Source: Odontesthes bonariensis (lineage: Eukaryota > Chordata > Actinopteri > Atheriniformes > Atherinopsidae). Taken from it: a stretch of 64,000 nt of DNA. This document shows positions 23,823-34,972 of the stretch, one piece after another. Numbering within the stretch: the stretch's first letter is position 1; each line of letters opens with the position of its first letter. The position numbers and the translations under genes were made by a program. The stretch spans positions 1,734,501 through 1,798,500 of the forward strand of contig NC_134520.1 of NCBI RefSeq assembly GCF_027942865.1, read 5' to 3'. Under the pieces are notes generated by a model, which was not told the DNA's origin, ran no database searches, and saw only the letters and a program-made list of their open reading frames with translations.

Positions 23823-25710
23823 ATGGAGACAAGGTCTAAAAAAGAATACGCGAACACTGAGGAGATGGACTCGGCGAGGGGAGCCATGCCGGAGAAGGGA
23901 CTCGACGGCGGGGAACAGGAATCCGTAATATTGGCGGAGCTACGCAAGTTGAGACAAGAGCACACAGAAGCGGCAAATGAAAACAAGAAAGCTCTGGTGA
24001 GACTAGAAACTAATGTAAGGGAACTTGTGGAGAGAACTGCCTCGCTGGAGCAGCGAACTGGAAGTGGAAGAAAGGTTGGGGGAGACTGAAGACAGGGCGG
24101 CGCGGCTGGAACGATCAGTCGCCTTTCTCCTTCACCAAGAGGCCATGTTAAAGGGGAACTCCGGGGCATTTGAAGCGCGTTTCCATTGCTAGAGGTTGTC
24201 AAATACTGACAGTAGGACACAGAGAGGTGCAAATCGGCGCTCCCTGTGTGGAGATCGCGCTGTTCGCACAGTGTGTCATGCGAGGCTAATACGTGGTGGC
24301 TAAGGGGCAACTGCTAACCCTTCCACGTAAAACAACAACTTGCACACAGCAGAAACGTCACACCACTTTATAAACCATCCGACAATAAAGTCACAAGCCT
24401 TACCATCAAAACCATATGCATGGTTCTCACATTACTGGCATGGGGACGTTACAAAACAACTTTATAAACAGCATGTAACTCACCGGCTGGTTGTAGGCTC
24501 GCGCATGTGAAAGCCCAAAAGAGTCGATGGACGATAATCCCATATACAAAACAATTATCTTCTCTAGAAAAACTGCGTTCAAGTATTTAAAACATTACAA
24601 CAATACATGCCCAGTAATATTGTTGTAATGTTTTAAATACTTGAACGCAGTTTTTCTAGAGAAGATAATTGTTTTGTATATGGGATTATCGTCCATCGAC
24701 TCTTTTGGGCTTTCACACGCGCGAGCCTACCGACAAGAGGTAAGTGACATGCTGTTTATAAAGTTGTTTTGTAACGTCCCCATGCCAGTAATGTGAGAAC
24801 CATGCATATGGTTTTGATGGTAAGGCTTGTGACTTTATTGTCGGATGGTTTATAAAGTGGTGTGACGTTTCTGCTGTGTGCAAGTTGTTGTTTTACGTGG
24901 AAGGGTTAGCAGTTGCCCCTTAGCCACCACGTATTAGCCTCGCATGACACGCTGTGCGAACAGCGCGATCTCCACACAGGGAGCGCAGATTTGCACCTCT
25001 CTGTGTCCTACTATCAGTATTTGACAACCTCTAGCAATGGAAACGCGCTTCAAATGCCCCGGAGTTCCCCTTTAACGGCAAAATGCGAAGACTTGGAATC
25101 AAGGTCAAGGCGCAACAACATACGGATACACGGGATCCCGGAGGGAGCAGAGAGAGGTGACACCATAGGATTTGTGACTGACTTCATCTGCTCATCACTG
25201 AAAATCCCCGCGGCCGCGGATGTCCGCATCGAAAGAGCGCACCGCTCGCTGATGGCCAAACCGACGGAGAGCACGGCCCCCCCGCGAGCCATCATCGCCC
25301 GCTTCATTGATCACCAGGTGAAAGACCGCATCATACAGCAAGCATGGAAACAAAAAATAACACATGAGGGACGGACCATCTACTTCAACCAAGACTACAC
25401 CAACGAGATACAGAAGAAGAGGAAACAAGTACGGGATGTAATAAAAAAGTTGAAGGAGAAAAACATAAAGGCACAGTCTCCATATCCTGCACAACTGAAG
25501 GTGCTTCTGGAAACAGGGACTAAGACATTCGCCACACTGATGGAGGCCGCACCCATGCTGAGGAACATGGGGATTCATGTGGTGGAGGACGAGTGGGAGA
25601 AACTACAGAGAGTGAGGATGCATGGCAGCTGGACCGCTGCAGCAGGTCAGAAGGGGAAGAGGAGACAGCCATGCATCACAGAGGCAGACCTTCAAGCCCT
25701 CATGCAGTGA
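23823..25710 (+). pseudogene. L1 ORF1 (RNA-binding protein), interrupted
   Basis: The N-terminal part at 23823 to about 24151 is rich in charged, coiled-coil-like sequence (LAELRKLRQEHTEAANENKK). A frameshift near 24055 moves the reading frame. A palindromic element is then inserted at TTAA 24148-24151, and the protein resumes at 25076 with KCEDLESRSRRNNIRIHGIP, the typical start of the L1 RRM domain, followed by VRIERAHRS and the C-terminal domain to the stop at 25710. Removing the insert and one TTAA restores the local frame across the site, so the insertion came after the ORF was formed. Not functional. Confidence 0.85.
24152..25071. mobile_element. Palindromic TTAA element, complete copy (920 bp)
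   Basis: Two arms of about 455 bp, almost perfectly inverted, centred near 24612. The ends read AGGGGAACTCCGGGGCATTT. It is flanked by TTAA at 24148-24151 and 25072-25075. No transposase. Open frames on both strands (for example around 24200-24310 and 24913-25075) are mirror images of one another. Confidence 0.9.
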
Positions 25711-26147
25711 ACTCTGAAGTTCACAATGGTAAGGACCAGACAGTAGTCTGGATCTAAAAGTGAAAACAATCCTGAAGAATATATAATACGGACAATCTGA
25801 ATATCCGGCTAGTAAAATGCTAAAAGAGTATTAAAGAGCTAGTTATGGTATTTAAATACTGCTTATATATTAATGTCAAAATTGGTTGAATGAGCTAACT
25901 TGGAGCTCAATTTGAGTAAGTAGCAACTTAATTACATCTGAGAAGTTACAGGTGCACATTGTGCTATTTCCCCAGAGAGACTTTGCCACATCTCTCTGAT
26001 GATGGGACTTTTGGGAGTTCATTGTTGTTGTACATCAGTTCAAAGGGAGATGTGTATTATTTGTTTGTTTTCTCGCTGTGTACTGTTTTGCACGGTTGGT
26101 TTTATTTATAGGAGGAACAGAGCTGACGGTCAACAACTTAAAATATC

Positions 26148-28764
26148 ATGAATAGGTTGAACCTGGTGTCTTATAATGTGCATGGTTTAAATCATCCCAT
26201 TAAGAGGAAGAAAATATTAAGTCAGTTGAAGAAACTACAATGTGCAATTGCACTATTACAAGAAACTCACCTGAGTGAGAATGAACATAAAAAACTGAGA
26301 AGGGAATGGGTAAACCAAGTATTTCATGCTTCATATGGCAAGAAAAGGGGAGTGGCCATACTAATCAATAAATCTCTACCTTTTTCTGCAGAGAAAGTGA
26401 TTAAAGATGATATGGGCAGATATTATGGTGGTTGGCACAATAGGAGAAATTACTATTTCGATATTAAACATCTATGCCCCAAATGAGGAGAATGAAACAT
26501 TCTTCAAGAACATAGCTAATATAGTTTCCAGTAATGGACAAGGGATGATAATCATGGCGGGGGATTTTAATACTATACAGGATGGTAAATTAGACAGACT
26601 GCCACCAGAGAAAGGACCAAATACAAAAAAATCCAGAGTACTAAATAATGTTATAAAAGAATTAGGCCTTATTGATTCATGGAGACATAATAATCCTAAA
26701 GAGAAGCACTTTACCTTCTTTTCTAACCCACATAGTAGTTACTCAAGAATAGACTTTTTCTGTGTGTCAAAACAACACATACACAAAGTCAGGAATTGCA
26801 GTATAGAGTCTATAACTATAAGTGACCACGCCCCCATCACACTATCTCTTGAGCTGGGCAGGGAATCCTTCTTCAGGTACTGGAGACTCAATGTGTCGAT
26901 CCTATCAGATGAAAAGGTAATCAAAGAACTAAAGCAACATTTAAAGGAATATTTTCAAATAAATGACAACGCTGAGGTCTCACCATCGATTTTGTGGGAG
27001 GGAGGAAAAGCAGTCATAAGAGGGAAAATAATAGAAATAACATCCAGATTGAAAAAAGCTCGATTGAAACAACAAGGAAAACTAGAAAACAAAATCAGAG
27101 AGTTGGAGTTAGAACATAAAAGGACATCTAACAGCTCCATTCTTCTCGATTTAAAAAAAAAATTAGGCGTGAGTTGGATGAACTACTAACATACAAAGCA
27201 GAAGGAGCTCTTCGTTTTACAAATCAAAGATATTATGAGATGGGTAACAGAGCAAGCCGGTTACTGGCATTTCAACTGCGAAAAGCTCAAACAAATAGAA
27301 TAATCACTAAAATAAGGCATCCCAGCTCCAATTTAATCACAGCTAAGCCAACAGAGATAGCAGAGGCCTTTGCAGAATATTATAAAAACTTATATAATGA
27401 CTCAGAGTCTAATCTCACTGAGACCAAAACACAAGAATTTTTCAAAGAACTACGGTTACCAACATTAACGAAAGAGGAAGCATCTGAAATGATAAAACCA
27501 ATTTCATCACAAGAAATAAATGACACGATAAAAACCCTTAAAAGTAACAAATCGCCAGGTACAGATGGCTTCCCTGGAGAATTTTATAAATGTTTTGCAG
27601 AAGAGATTACACCAGTATTGTGCAGGGTTTTTAACTATGCTCTGTCAACAGGAAACCCTCCAGGTACTTGGTCAGAAGCCATAATTTCTGTGCTACATAA
27701 GGAGGGCAAGGACCCGACTTCATGTGAGGGATATAGACCTGTTAGCTTGCTCTGTAATGATTTAAAAATATTAACAAGCATACTAGCACAGAGAATGCAA
27801 CAACATATAACTAAATTAATCAAACCAGATCAAACTGGGTTTATCCCGGGGAGACAAGGAGCTAATAATATCAGAAGAACATTAAATCTTATATCATGCA
27901 CTAAAAACAATCGACAACCTACCATGCTGCTTAGCCTAGATGCACAAAAGGCATTTGACCGCGTGAAGTGGAACTTCTTGTATCAAACATTGGAGGTTTT
28001 TGGGTTTCATTCAGCATTTATAAACTGGGTAAAAATTGTTTATAAAAATCCCAAATCACGGATCAGAGTCAATGGCTGCTGCTCAGAATTTTTCCATCTC
28101 AAAAGAGGAGTCAGACAAGGGGACTGCCTGAGCCCGCTGCTGTTTGCTGCAAGTATTGAACCGTTAGCGGAGTCAATAAGACAAAATAAAAACATAAAAG
28201 GAATAAAAGATGAGGGGGGCATAGAACACAAAACGTCGTTATTTGCGGACGATTTATTAACATATATAAGTGAGCCCTCCATGTCTATACCAGCGTTACT
28301 AGACAACTTAAAAGAATATGGTGAAATATCAGGGTATTTGACGAATGAAGCCAAATCAATAGCTATGATGGTCTCAGGACAATGTCCAGGAGAACTTAAA
28401 GATAAGGTCCACTTTAAATGGACCGAAAGAGGGTTTAGATACCTGGGTATAACTATCACTCCTGGTACAGCTCAGTTATTTGAGGCTAACTATGGGAAAT
28501 TGATGATTGAGATAAAGAATGATTTGGCTAGATGGGAGATTTTGCCATTGACTCTGCTGGGAAGAGTAGAAGCAGTAAGAATGAATATACTGCCAAGGTT
28601 ATTGTTTTTGTTCCAGTCGTTGCCCATTGTGATCTCTGGAGCTTTTCTAAAAAAACTGGACAAAATCATTTCAAAATTCTTATGGCAAAATAAAAAAGCG
28701 AGAATTAAATACAAGACGCTTCTTAGCAAAAAAGACAAGGGAGGGTTGAATTTACCTAACTTAA
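26148..28764 (+). pseudogene. L1 ORF2 (endonuclease-reverse transcriptase), frameshifted and truncated
   Basis: APE-type endonuclease: LVSYNVHGLNHP, LLQETHL, MAGDFNTIQD, SRIDFF and SDHAPI. Reverse transcriptase: NKSPGTDGFPGEFYK, GYRPVSLLCNDLKIL, QTGFIPGRQGANN, LSLDAQKAFDRVKW, VRQGDCLSPLLF and the catalytic LFADDLLTY. Two frameshifts split it into three frames (26148 to about 26420, about 26420 to 27160, 27160 to 28764); the second lies in an A-run at about 27150-27162. The C-terminal part after LNLPNL is lost at the insertion of a TTAA element. Confidence 0.9.
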
Positions 28765-29268
28765 AGGGGAACTCCGGGGCATTTGAAGCGTGTTTCCATT
28801 GCTAGGGGTTGTCAAATAGTGATAGTAGGACACAGAGAGGTGCGTATCTGCGCTCCCTGTGTGGAGATCGCTCTGTCCGCACAGCATGTCATGCGAGGCT
28901 AATACGTGGTGGCTAAGGGGCAAGCGCTAACCCTTCCACGTAAAACAACAACTTGCACACTGCAGAAACGTCACACCACTTTATAACCCATCCGACAATA
29001 AAGTCACAAGCCTTACCATCAAAACCATATGCATGGTTCTCACATTACTGGCATGGGGACGTTACAAAACAACTTTATAAACAGCATGTAACTCACCGCT
29101 GGTTGTAGGCTCGCGCATGTGAAAGCCCAAAAGAGTCGATGGAGAATAATCCCATATACAAAACAATTATATTCTCTAGAAAAACTGCGTTCAAGTATTT
29201 AAAACATTACAACAATACATGCCCAGTAATATTGTTGTAATGTTTTAAATACTTGAACGCAGTTTTTC
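28765..29268. mobile_element. Palindromic TTAA element, half copy (about 504 bp)
   Basis: Same family as 24152-25071: begins after TTAA at 28761-28764, runs through the left arm and the palindrome centre, then stops at 29268 just after the centre, where L1 3' UTR follows. The right arm and the rest of L1 ORF2 are deleted. Confidence 0.85.
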
Positions 29269-29716
29269 CAAGTACTAAGACTTGGTGGTATTGTTTTTTG
29301 GTTGTAGAATATGAAAGTATGACGTATTAAGTACGAGAACACTGACTGATAATTACAAAGATCTAGTCAATGAGAGGTTAGGGAACGGAAAAAACTTTCA
29401 AAGGACTATAATCTATCTGTATGTAACGCACATCTCCTATGTTGTTGAATTTGTGTTTGTATGTATGAATGTGTCAAATAAAAAATAAGTAAAAAAAAAA
29501 AAAAAAGAATGAGCTTGTTTACGATAATGGCAAAAGCCAGGCGCCGGTGAGCCACGTACGCAGTGTATGATCCAGAACGGTATAAAAGGTTGTCACAAAT
29601 TGAGGTCAGAGGGAACTTACGGACATTCTGTACGCACGTTTCTGTGACGGTTTGTTCAAATAAACTTCCCCATGAGAGGCTGACCGTCGTGGATTCGACT
29701 CCTTTTCTCCACAACA

Positions 29717-29969
29717 GAGGCATCCTAACCAGATGCCCGAGCCACCTCATCTGACTCCTCTCGATGCGGAGGAGCAGCGGTTCTACTCCGAGCCCCTCCC
29801 GGATGACCGAGCTTCTCACCCTATCTTTAAGGGAGAGCCCAGACACCCTGCGGAGGAAACTCATTTTGGCCGCTTGTATTCGCGATCTCGTTCTTTCGGT
29901 CACTACCCACAGCTCGTGACCATAGGTGAGGGTAGGAACATAGATTGACCGGTAAATCGAGAGCTTGGC
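29717..29969 (-). mobile_element. Rex3-like fragment, inverted copy of 31529-31781
   Basis: Reverse complement of the part of the + strand Rex3 ORF just upstream of the retroviral insertion site. Ends abruptly at 29969, where Rex3 sequence in the opposite direction begins. Confidence 0.85.
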
Positions 29970-31781
29970 AGTCTGATCCTTGGCTACTGAAGCTGGCTCT
30001 TGGGACGTGGAACGTCACCTCTCTGCTGGGGAAGGAACCTGAGCTGTTCGGACCTGAGCAATCCCCGAACCCGCTGGTGGACACCAGTGGTGAGGGAAGC
30101 CGTCAAGCTGAAGAAGGAGTCCTATCGGGCCTTTTTGGCCAGTGGGACTCTGGAAGCAGCTGATGGGTACCGACAGGGCAAGCGGAACGCAGCCTCGGCG
30201 GTTGCTGAGGCAAAAACTCGGGCTTGGGAGGAGTTCGGGGAGGCCATGGAGAATGACTTCCGGACGGCCTCGAGGAGTTTCTGGTCCACCATCCGGTGGC
30301 TCGGGGGGGGAAGCGGTGCACCGTCAACACCGTGTATGGTGAGGGCGGGGCTCTGCTGACCTCAACTAGGGACGTTGTGAGTCGGTGGGGGGAATACTTC
30401 GAGGGCCTCCTCAATCCTTCCGACACGCCTTCCGATGAGGAAGCAGAGTTGGGGAGCTCGGATGTGGGGCCTCCCATTTCTGGGGCCGAGGTTGCCGAGG
30501 TGGTCAAAAAATTCCTCGGTGGCAAGGCCCCGGGGGTGGATGAGGTCCGTCCTGAGTTCCTCAAGGCTCTGGATGTTGTGGGGCTGTCTTGGTTGACACG
30601 CCTCTGCAGCATCGAGTGGACATCGGGGGCAGTGCCTCTGGACTGGCAGATCGGGGTGGTGGTCCCCCTCTTTAAAAAAGGGGACCGGAGGGTGTGTTCC
30701 AACTATAGGGGGATCACACTCCTCAGCCTCCCAGGTAAGGTCTTTTCGGGGGTACTGGAGAGGAGGATCTGCCGGATAATCGAATCTCGGATTCAGGAGG
30801 TGCAGTGTGGTTTTCGTCCTGGCCGTGGAACAGTGGACCAGCTCTATACCCTCCGCAGGATCCTGGAGGGTGCATGGGAGTTCGCCCAACCGGTCTACAT
30901 GTGTTTTGTGGACTTGGAGAAGGCGTTCGACCGTGTCCCTCGGGGACTCTTGTGGGGGGTACTCCGGGAGTATGGAGTGCCGGACTCCTTGATATGGGCT
31001 GTTCGGTCTCTGTATGACCAGTGTCAGAGTTTGGTTCGCATTGCTGGCAGTAAGTCGGACATGTTTCCTGTGAGGGTTGGACTCCGTCAGGGCTGCCCTT
31101 TGTCACCGATTTTGTTCATAATTTTTATGGACAGAATTTCTAGGCACAGCCAGGGCGTTGAGGGAGTCCATTTTGGCGACCTCAGAATCGGGTCTCTGCT
31201 TTTTGCAGACGATGCGGTTCTGTTAGCGTCGTTGGGCCGTGATCTTCAGCTCTCACTGGAGCGGTTCGCAGCCGAGTGTGAAGCGGCTGGGATGAGAATC
31301 AGCACCTCCAAATCTGAGACCATGGTCCTCGGCCGGAAAAGGGTGGAATGCCCTCTCCGGGTCGGGAACGAGATCCTTCCCCAAGTGGAGGAGTTCAAGT
31401 ATCTCGGGGTCTTGTTCACGAGTGAGGGACGAATGGAGCAGGAGATTGACAGGCGGATCGGTGCGGCGTCTGCAGTGATGCGGGCTCTGCACCGGCCCGT
31501 CGTGGTGAAGAAGGAGCTGAGCCAGAAGGCCAAGCTCTCGATTTACCGGTCAATCTATGTTCCTACCCTCACCTATGGTCACGAGCTGTGGGTAGTGACC
31601 GAAAGAACGAGATCGCGAATACAAGCGGCCGAAATGAGTTTCCTCCGCAGGGTGTCTGGGCTCTCCCTTAAAGATAGGGTGAGAAGCTCGGTCATCCGGG
31701 AGGGGCTCGGAGTAGAACCGCTGCTCCTCCGCATCGAGAGGAGTCAGATGAGGTGGCTCGGGCATCTGGTTAGGATGCCTC
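29970..31781 (+). mobile_element. Rex3-like (RTE clade) LINE, main body
   Basis: Begins near the endonuclease start (LALGTWNVTSLLGKEPEL), then jumps by an internal deletion to the region before the reverse transcriptase (RTRWWTP, VKLKKESYRAFLA), and continues to the retroviral insertion at 31778-31781. The 3' end continues at 46578. The 5' end joins an inverted fragment. Confidence 0.85.
30296..31781 (+). pseudogene. Rex3-like reverse transcriptase, truncated by the provirus
   Basis: Open frame of about 495 LINE codons: GGKAPGVDEVRPEFLKAL, VPLFKKGDRRVCSNYRGITL, QEVQCGFRPGRGTVDQLYTL, MCFVDLEKAFDRVPRGLLWG, VGLRQGCPLSPILFIIFMDR, catalytic LLFADDAVLLA, EEFKYLGVLFTSEG and YRSIYVPTLTYGHELW. The RT core is open, but the frame then runs into LTR sequence, and the N-terminal endonuclease is mostly deleted. 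Confidence 0.85.
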
Positions 31782-32074
31782 TGTTGTGGAGAAAAGGAGT
31801 CGAATCCACGACGGTCAGCCTCTCATGGGGAAGTTTATTTGAACAAACCGTCACAGAAACATGTGCGTACAGAATGTCCGTAAGTTCCCTCTGACCTCAA
31901 TTTGTGACAACCTTTTATACCGTTCTGGATCATACACTGCGTACGTGGCTCACCGGCGCCTGGCTTTTGCCATTATCGTAAACAAGCTCATTCTAATCTT
32001 AAACAATATTCATATGAACCGAACAACAAAGCACACGATGTAATTAGGCCATGTCATGACATTTCTCTCCCACA
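31782..32074 (-). repeat. Viral 3' LTR (293 bp)
   Basis: TG...CA ends, with TATA box and AATAAA on the minus strand at the expected U3/R positions. It differs from the other proviral LTR by a few substitutions and a 5-nt indel, and from the inverted copy at 23570-29716 by very little. Confidence 0.85.
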
Positions 32075-32640
32075 TAATCCCCCCTGAAATCACTTATCAG
32101 TGATTTAATAAAGAAATAATCTAAAATGAAAGAAAATCATCCCACATAATTAACATAACCAATTAATTAATAATTAATTAACATAATCAACACTAAATTA
32201 TTCTAATAATTCTACATTCTAAGTCAAAGGGAACATATTGAATAAATGAAAAGGAATATATATATGTACCCAAATCACATTAAATGATACTGAATTCAAC
32301 AATAATACAAATTTTAACATTGCCATCACACTTGTCCACTGTTCGCAGTGCATAGGAGCGAAAAACCCACTGGCTGCTACTTCCGTAACTCATGTTCTTA
32401 TTCTTGGGAAAACTCACCTACGGCCCCACCCCACTTGGCGACCGACCACTTTACCAAAGGTCGCACTCCGAACAGTTGACTGACACAACTGGCAATGGAC
32501 ATATTAGTGATTAGTTCTGATTGATAATAAACATAGAATGAATACACAAGCATCATCAAATGAATAAATCACAGTTTTGTACCAAGTACAATACATAAAA
32601 TTATGGATTATCACACAACAATAGTAATAAAATGCAATGT
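32075..32640 (-). other. Polypurine tract and 3' untranslated proviral region
   Basis: The purine run next to the LTR (CCCCCC on the plus strand at about 32079) is the likely plus-strand primer. The remainder is AT-rich with no coding signal; about 32340-32510 is more GC-rich but unrecognised. Confidence 0.5.
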
Positions 32641-33701
32641 AATGCAGCTCTTCCAGTCCCGTCCCATCTCCCGTACTCTGGCGTCGTCTGCTTCTGGCCG
32701 AACATCCGTCCGGCTGGGTCTGGAACTGCTAAGCTAACTCTGGGAGGAGTCGCCAGTACTTCGCTCCCAAAAAGAGATCTTTACCATCTCCTCTCCCTGT
32801 CAGTCTATACTTGGTTCCACACCCGAAGAAAGAATCTTGTGAACCGTCCGTTGATAACCTTCGTTCGTCGTCCAGTTCTTCCATGCGTTGGTCCTCAGAC
32901 CCGGACTCGCAAGGTCAGCTGCATCCTGGCTTCTTCCACTGTTTGTTTGAACATCACTTGCAGCAACCACCTTCTCAGAATGGGTACAATGCAACACCCC
33001 AATAGGGAAACCATCCTCACTATCAACAATATAGCTATTCCCGCCTTAACTGTCATCACTCCCCCTTCTCCCAAAATCCCAAACAGACCAGTCCACCACC
33101 ATTCACTCCCACCAGCAATACTCTTCAGCTCCTCTTTCAGTTCTCTGATCTTCTTCATGGCAGTTGTAAACGTCCCATCAGCTGCAGTGTTCCCGGGTAT
33201 AAATGTACAACATTTTTCCCCAACCATCTGGCAAACACCACTTTTCTCTGCTAATATCCAATCTAAAACTTGTCTGTTCTGCCAAGCCATCATACCTGTC
33301 TCATGTAGTTGTCTTCCAAAGGCTGCAAACCCTTCACTCGTGTAGTTAAGAATTCCCTGTTGGTTGTAGTATATGTAATTAATCCACTCCACATTTTATA
33401 TATTGTGATCCACGGCAAAATAGACTCAAATCCAGCTGCGATCTCACCAGAGGTGGAAAGAGTACTGAAAAATTGTAATTAAGTAAAAGTATCTTTACTT
33501 TGCCTAAATTCTACTCAGAGTAAAAGTAAAATTACCCATCTCAAAATTTACTTGAGTAAAAGTACAAAATTACTTAATTTAAAATATAATTTGAGTAAAA
33601 GTTACTTAATTACTTTCAGTTTCTTAATGCAAAAAAGGATGAGTCATGAATCAAATTCAGTACAAGTTGTTTTAATCTATTTCGAGGTGTATTAAAGTGC
33701 A

Positions 33702-34000
33702 CATCCACACTTGCAAAATATCAACTGGGCTCAGGAACATACTTCCTCACAAGGACAGTCACAACTTGTACCATAATTATGGACAACCCTGAACATCCTC
33801 TCCATGAGACTGTTATCGGAAAACAGAGTCTCTTCAGTCAAAGGCTTCTTCAGTTTGGATGCAAAACGGACCGCTACAGGAAATCTTTCCTGCCCACAGC
33901 CATCAGCATCTATAATAACTCCTTGATTTAATTGAGTTACATCAACATTTAATTTCCCTCTGGGATAAATAAAGTATTTTTGAATTGAATTGAATTGAAT
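33702..34000 (+). mobile_element. LINE 3' fragment inside the hAT element
   Basis: Target duplication AAAGTGCA at 33694-33701 and 34001-34008. A degraded C-terminal LINE frame (KSFLPTAISIYNNSLI) is followed by AATAAA and a (TTGAA)n tail at 33980-34000. Typical 5'-truncated CR1/L2/Rex1-type copy. Confidence 0.8.
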
Positions 34001-34109
34001 AAAGTGCAAACAATTTTCAGTCCTATTGTCCAACGGACAACACTATGATAAGAATAAAGAAATTTAAACTACAATCAAAGTATTAAAAAAACAAAATGCA
34101 CGCAAAATT

Positions 34110-34235
34110 AAGTGCCCACAGGATACCACAAATCAAACTAAAATGCTACAGGATCCCACATCTCAAAATAAAACAAAATGCTCACAGGATCCCACTAAAC
34201 AAAATACAGTGCCCACAGGATCCCACAAATCTGCC
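34110..34235. repeat. Imperfect tandem repeat around CACAGGATCCCAC
   Basis: Four degenerate units of roughly 30-40 bp, each with CAGGATCCCAC or CAGGATACCAC and an AAAT-rich spacer. Lies inside the hAT element. Confidence 0.6.
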
Positions 34236-34241
34236 AACTAT

Positions 34242-34500
34242 CTACAACTTTAGACCGGAAAAGCTCTTGTTCAATTTCAGCAGCAGCTGATTTTCGAAGT
34301 TTTTTGCTGTAAGTCTTGCTCTCTTTGCTGTGAAGAGCAACCCGGCTGAACTAAAAAGCCTCTCACAGGCAGCTGAGGCTGGAAGGCCTGTGTTGAGTTT
34401 CAGAGACAGCTTCTTAATGTTTGGGAAGGAGTTCAGCAGGTCCATGCTCTCCGACACACAGGCAAGATACCCCTCCAATTCCCCAGAACCCTCTGACCTG
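34242..34500 (-). pseudogene. hAT transposase C-terminal dimerisation domain
   Basis: Minus-strand frame with LNTGLPASAACERLFSSAGL followed by KRARLTAKNFENQLLLKLN, the conserved hAT-C block. The rest of the transposase (RNase-H core) is missing. Confidence 0.8.
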
Positions 34501-34734
34501 CGGGACTTCATTGTGGAATAACAATAAAAAATGTTTATGTTTTGATAAAATGCCGAGATCCAAATATCCAAATACTGACGTCGGAGCCCAGTCCACTGAC
34601 TCGGTAGCCAACAATGCGCTGGGGCAGCCTTCAAAACAAAGCCCAAACGGAGCCCGTATTACATTACTGTTGATTGGCATTTTTTAACAACATAATACTT
34701 TACTGCACTACTACAAAACAGTTAGAATTCGCGC

Positions 34735-34972
34735 ATACCTTTGACGAAGTGGTCACTGCAGACACGAGCATTTGCAGATTCAGCCCCTGTAAACGTAGGT
34801 TAGCTATCCACTTTTTGCGGCGTTGTTCTGTGAGTTTTTTCCATTTCTCACCTCTATGGGCGATTACCTTAGGTACTCGATAGTAACCCTTTCCCTTCTC
34901 TCGGTTAGACCGATTGCAACATCTAAAAACGGCACAAACCTGAGGCATTTTGGGCAAAAAAGTGGCAGACAA
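34735..34972 (-). pseudogene. THAP-like zinc-finger exon of the hAT element
   Basis: The frame has PQVCAVFRCCNRSNREKGKG, YYRVPKVI, EKWKKLTEQRRKKWIANL: the C2 half and core of a THAP (C2CH) DNA-binding domain. The expected CSDHFVKG end is present in another frame, so one small indel has occurred. A splice-donor-like GTATGC follows. Confidence 0.65.

Larger units (their letters stand above)
23665..29505 (+). mobile_element. L1/Tx1-clade LINE with poly(A) tail and 15-bp target duplication
   Basis: The target duplication AGAATGAGCTTGTTT is seen at 23650-23664 and 29506-29520. The 5' end starts TGCCGACTTCCGGTGGCGCC, so the copy is near full length at the 5' side. ORF1 and ORF2 follow in order and the element ends in AATAAA-like sequence and an A-tract at 29490-29505. 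Two palindromic TTAA elements sit inside (24152-25071 and 28765-29268), and the C-terminal part of ORF2 is missing. Confidence 0.9.
23570..29716 (+). mobile_element. Retroviral LTR (inverted duplicate), split by L1
   Basis: LTR halves at 23570-23664 and 29521-29716, in viral sense on the plus strand, starting TGTGGGAGAG and ending CACAACA. It contains a TATAAAAGG box at about 29580 and an AATAAA signal at about 29660. It is the near-identical inverted copy of 31782-32074, with a 2-nt deletion as the main difference I could see. The flanking GAGG at 29717-29720 matches the target site of the main provirus, so this is a copied junction rather than an independent insertion. Confidence 0.85.

Noticed and set aside
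24913-25710. 265-codon protein gene
   Set aside because: Fusion of transposon-arm sequence with L1 ORF1; the first part is the mirror of the minus-strand frame at 23648-24310.
32632-33345. 237-codon plus-strand ORF
   Set aside because: Antisense shadow of the retroviral Env transmembrane region, without recognisable domains.
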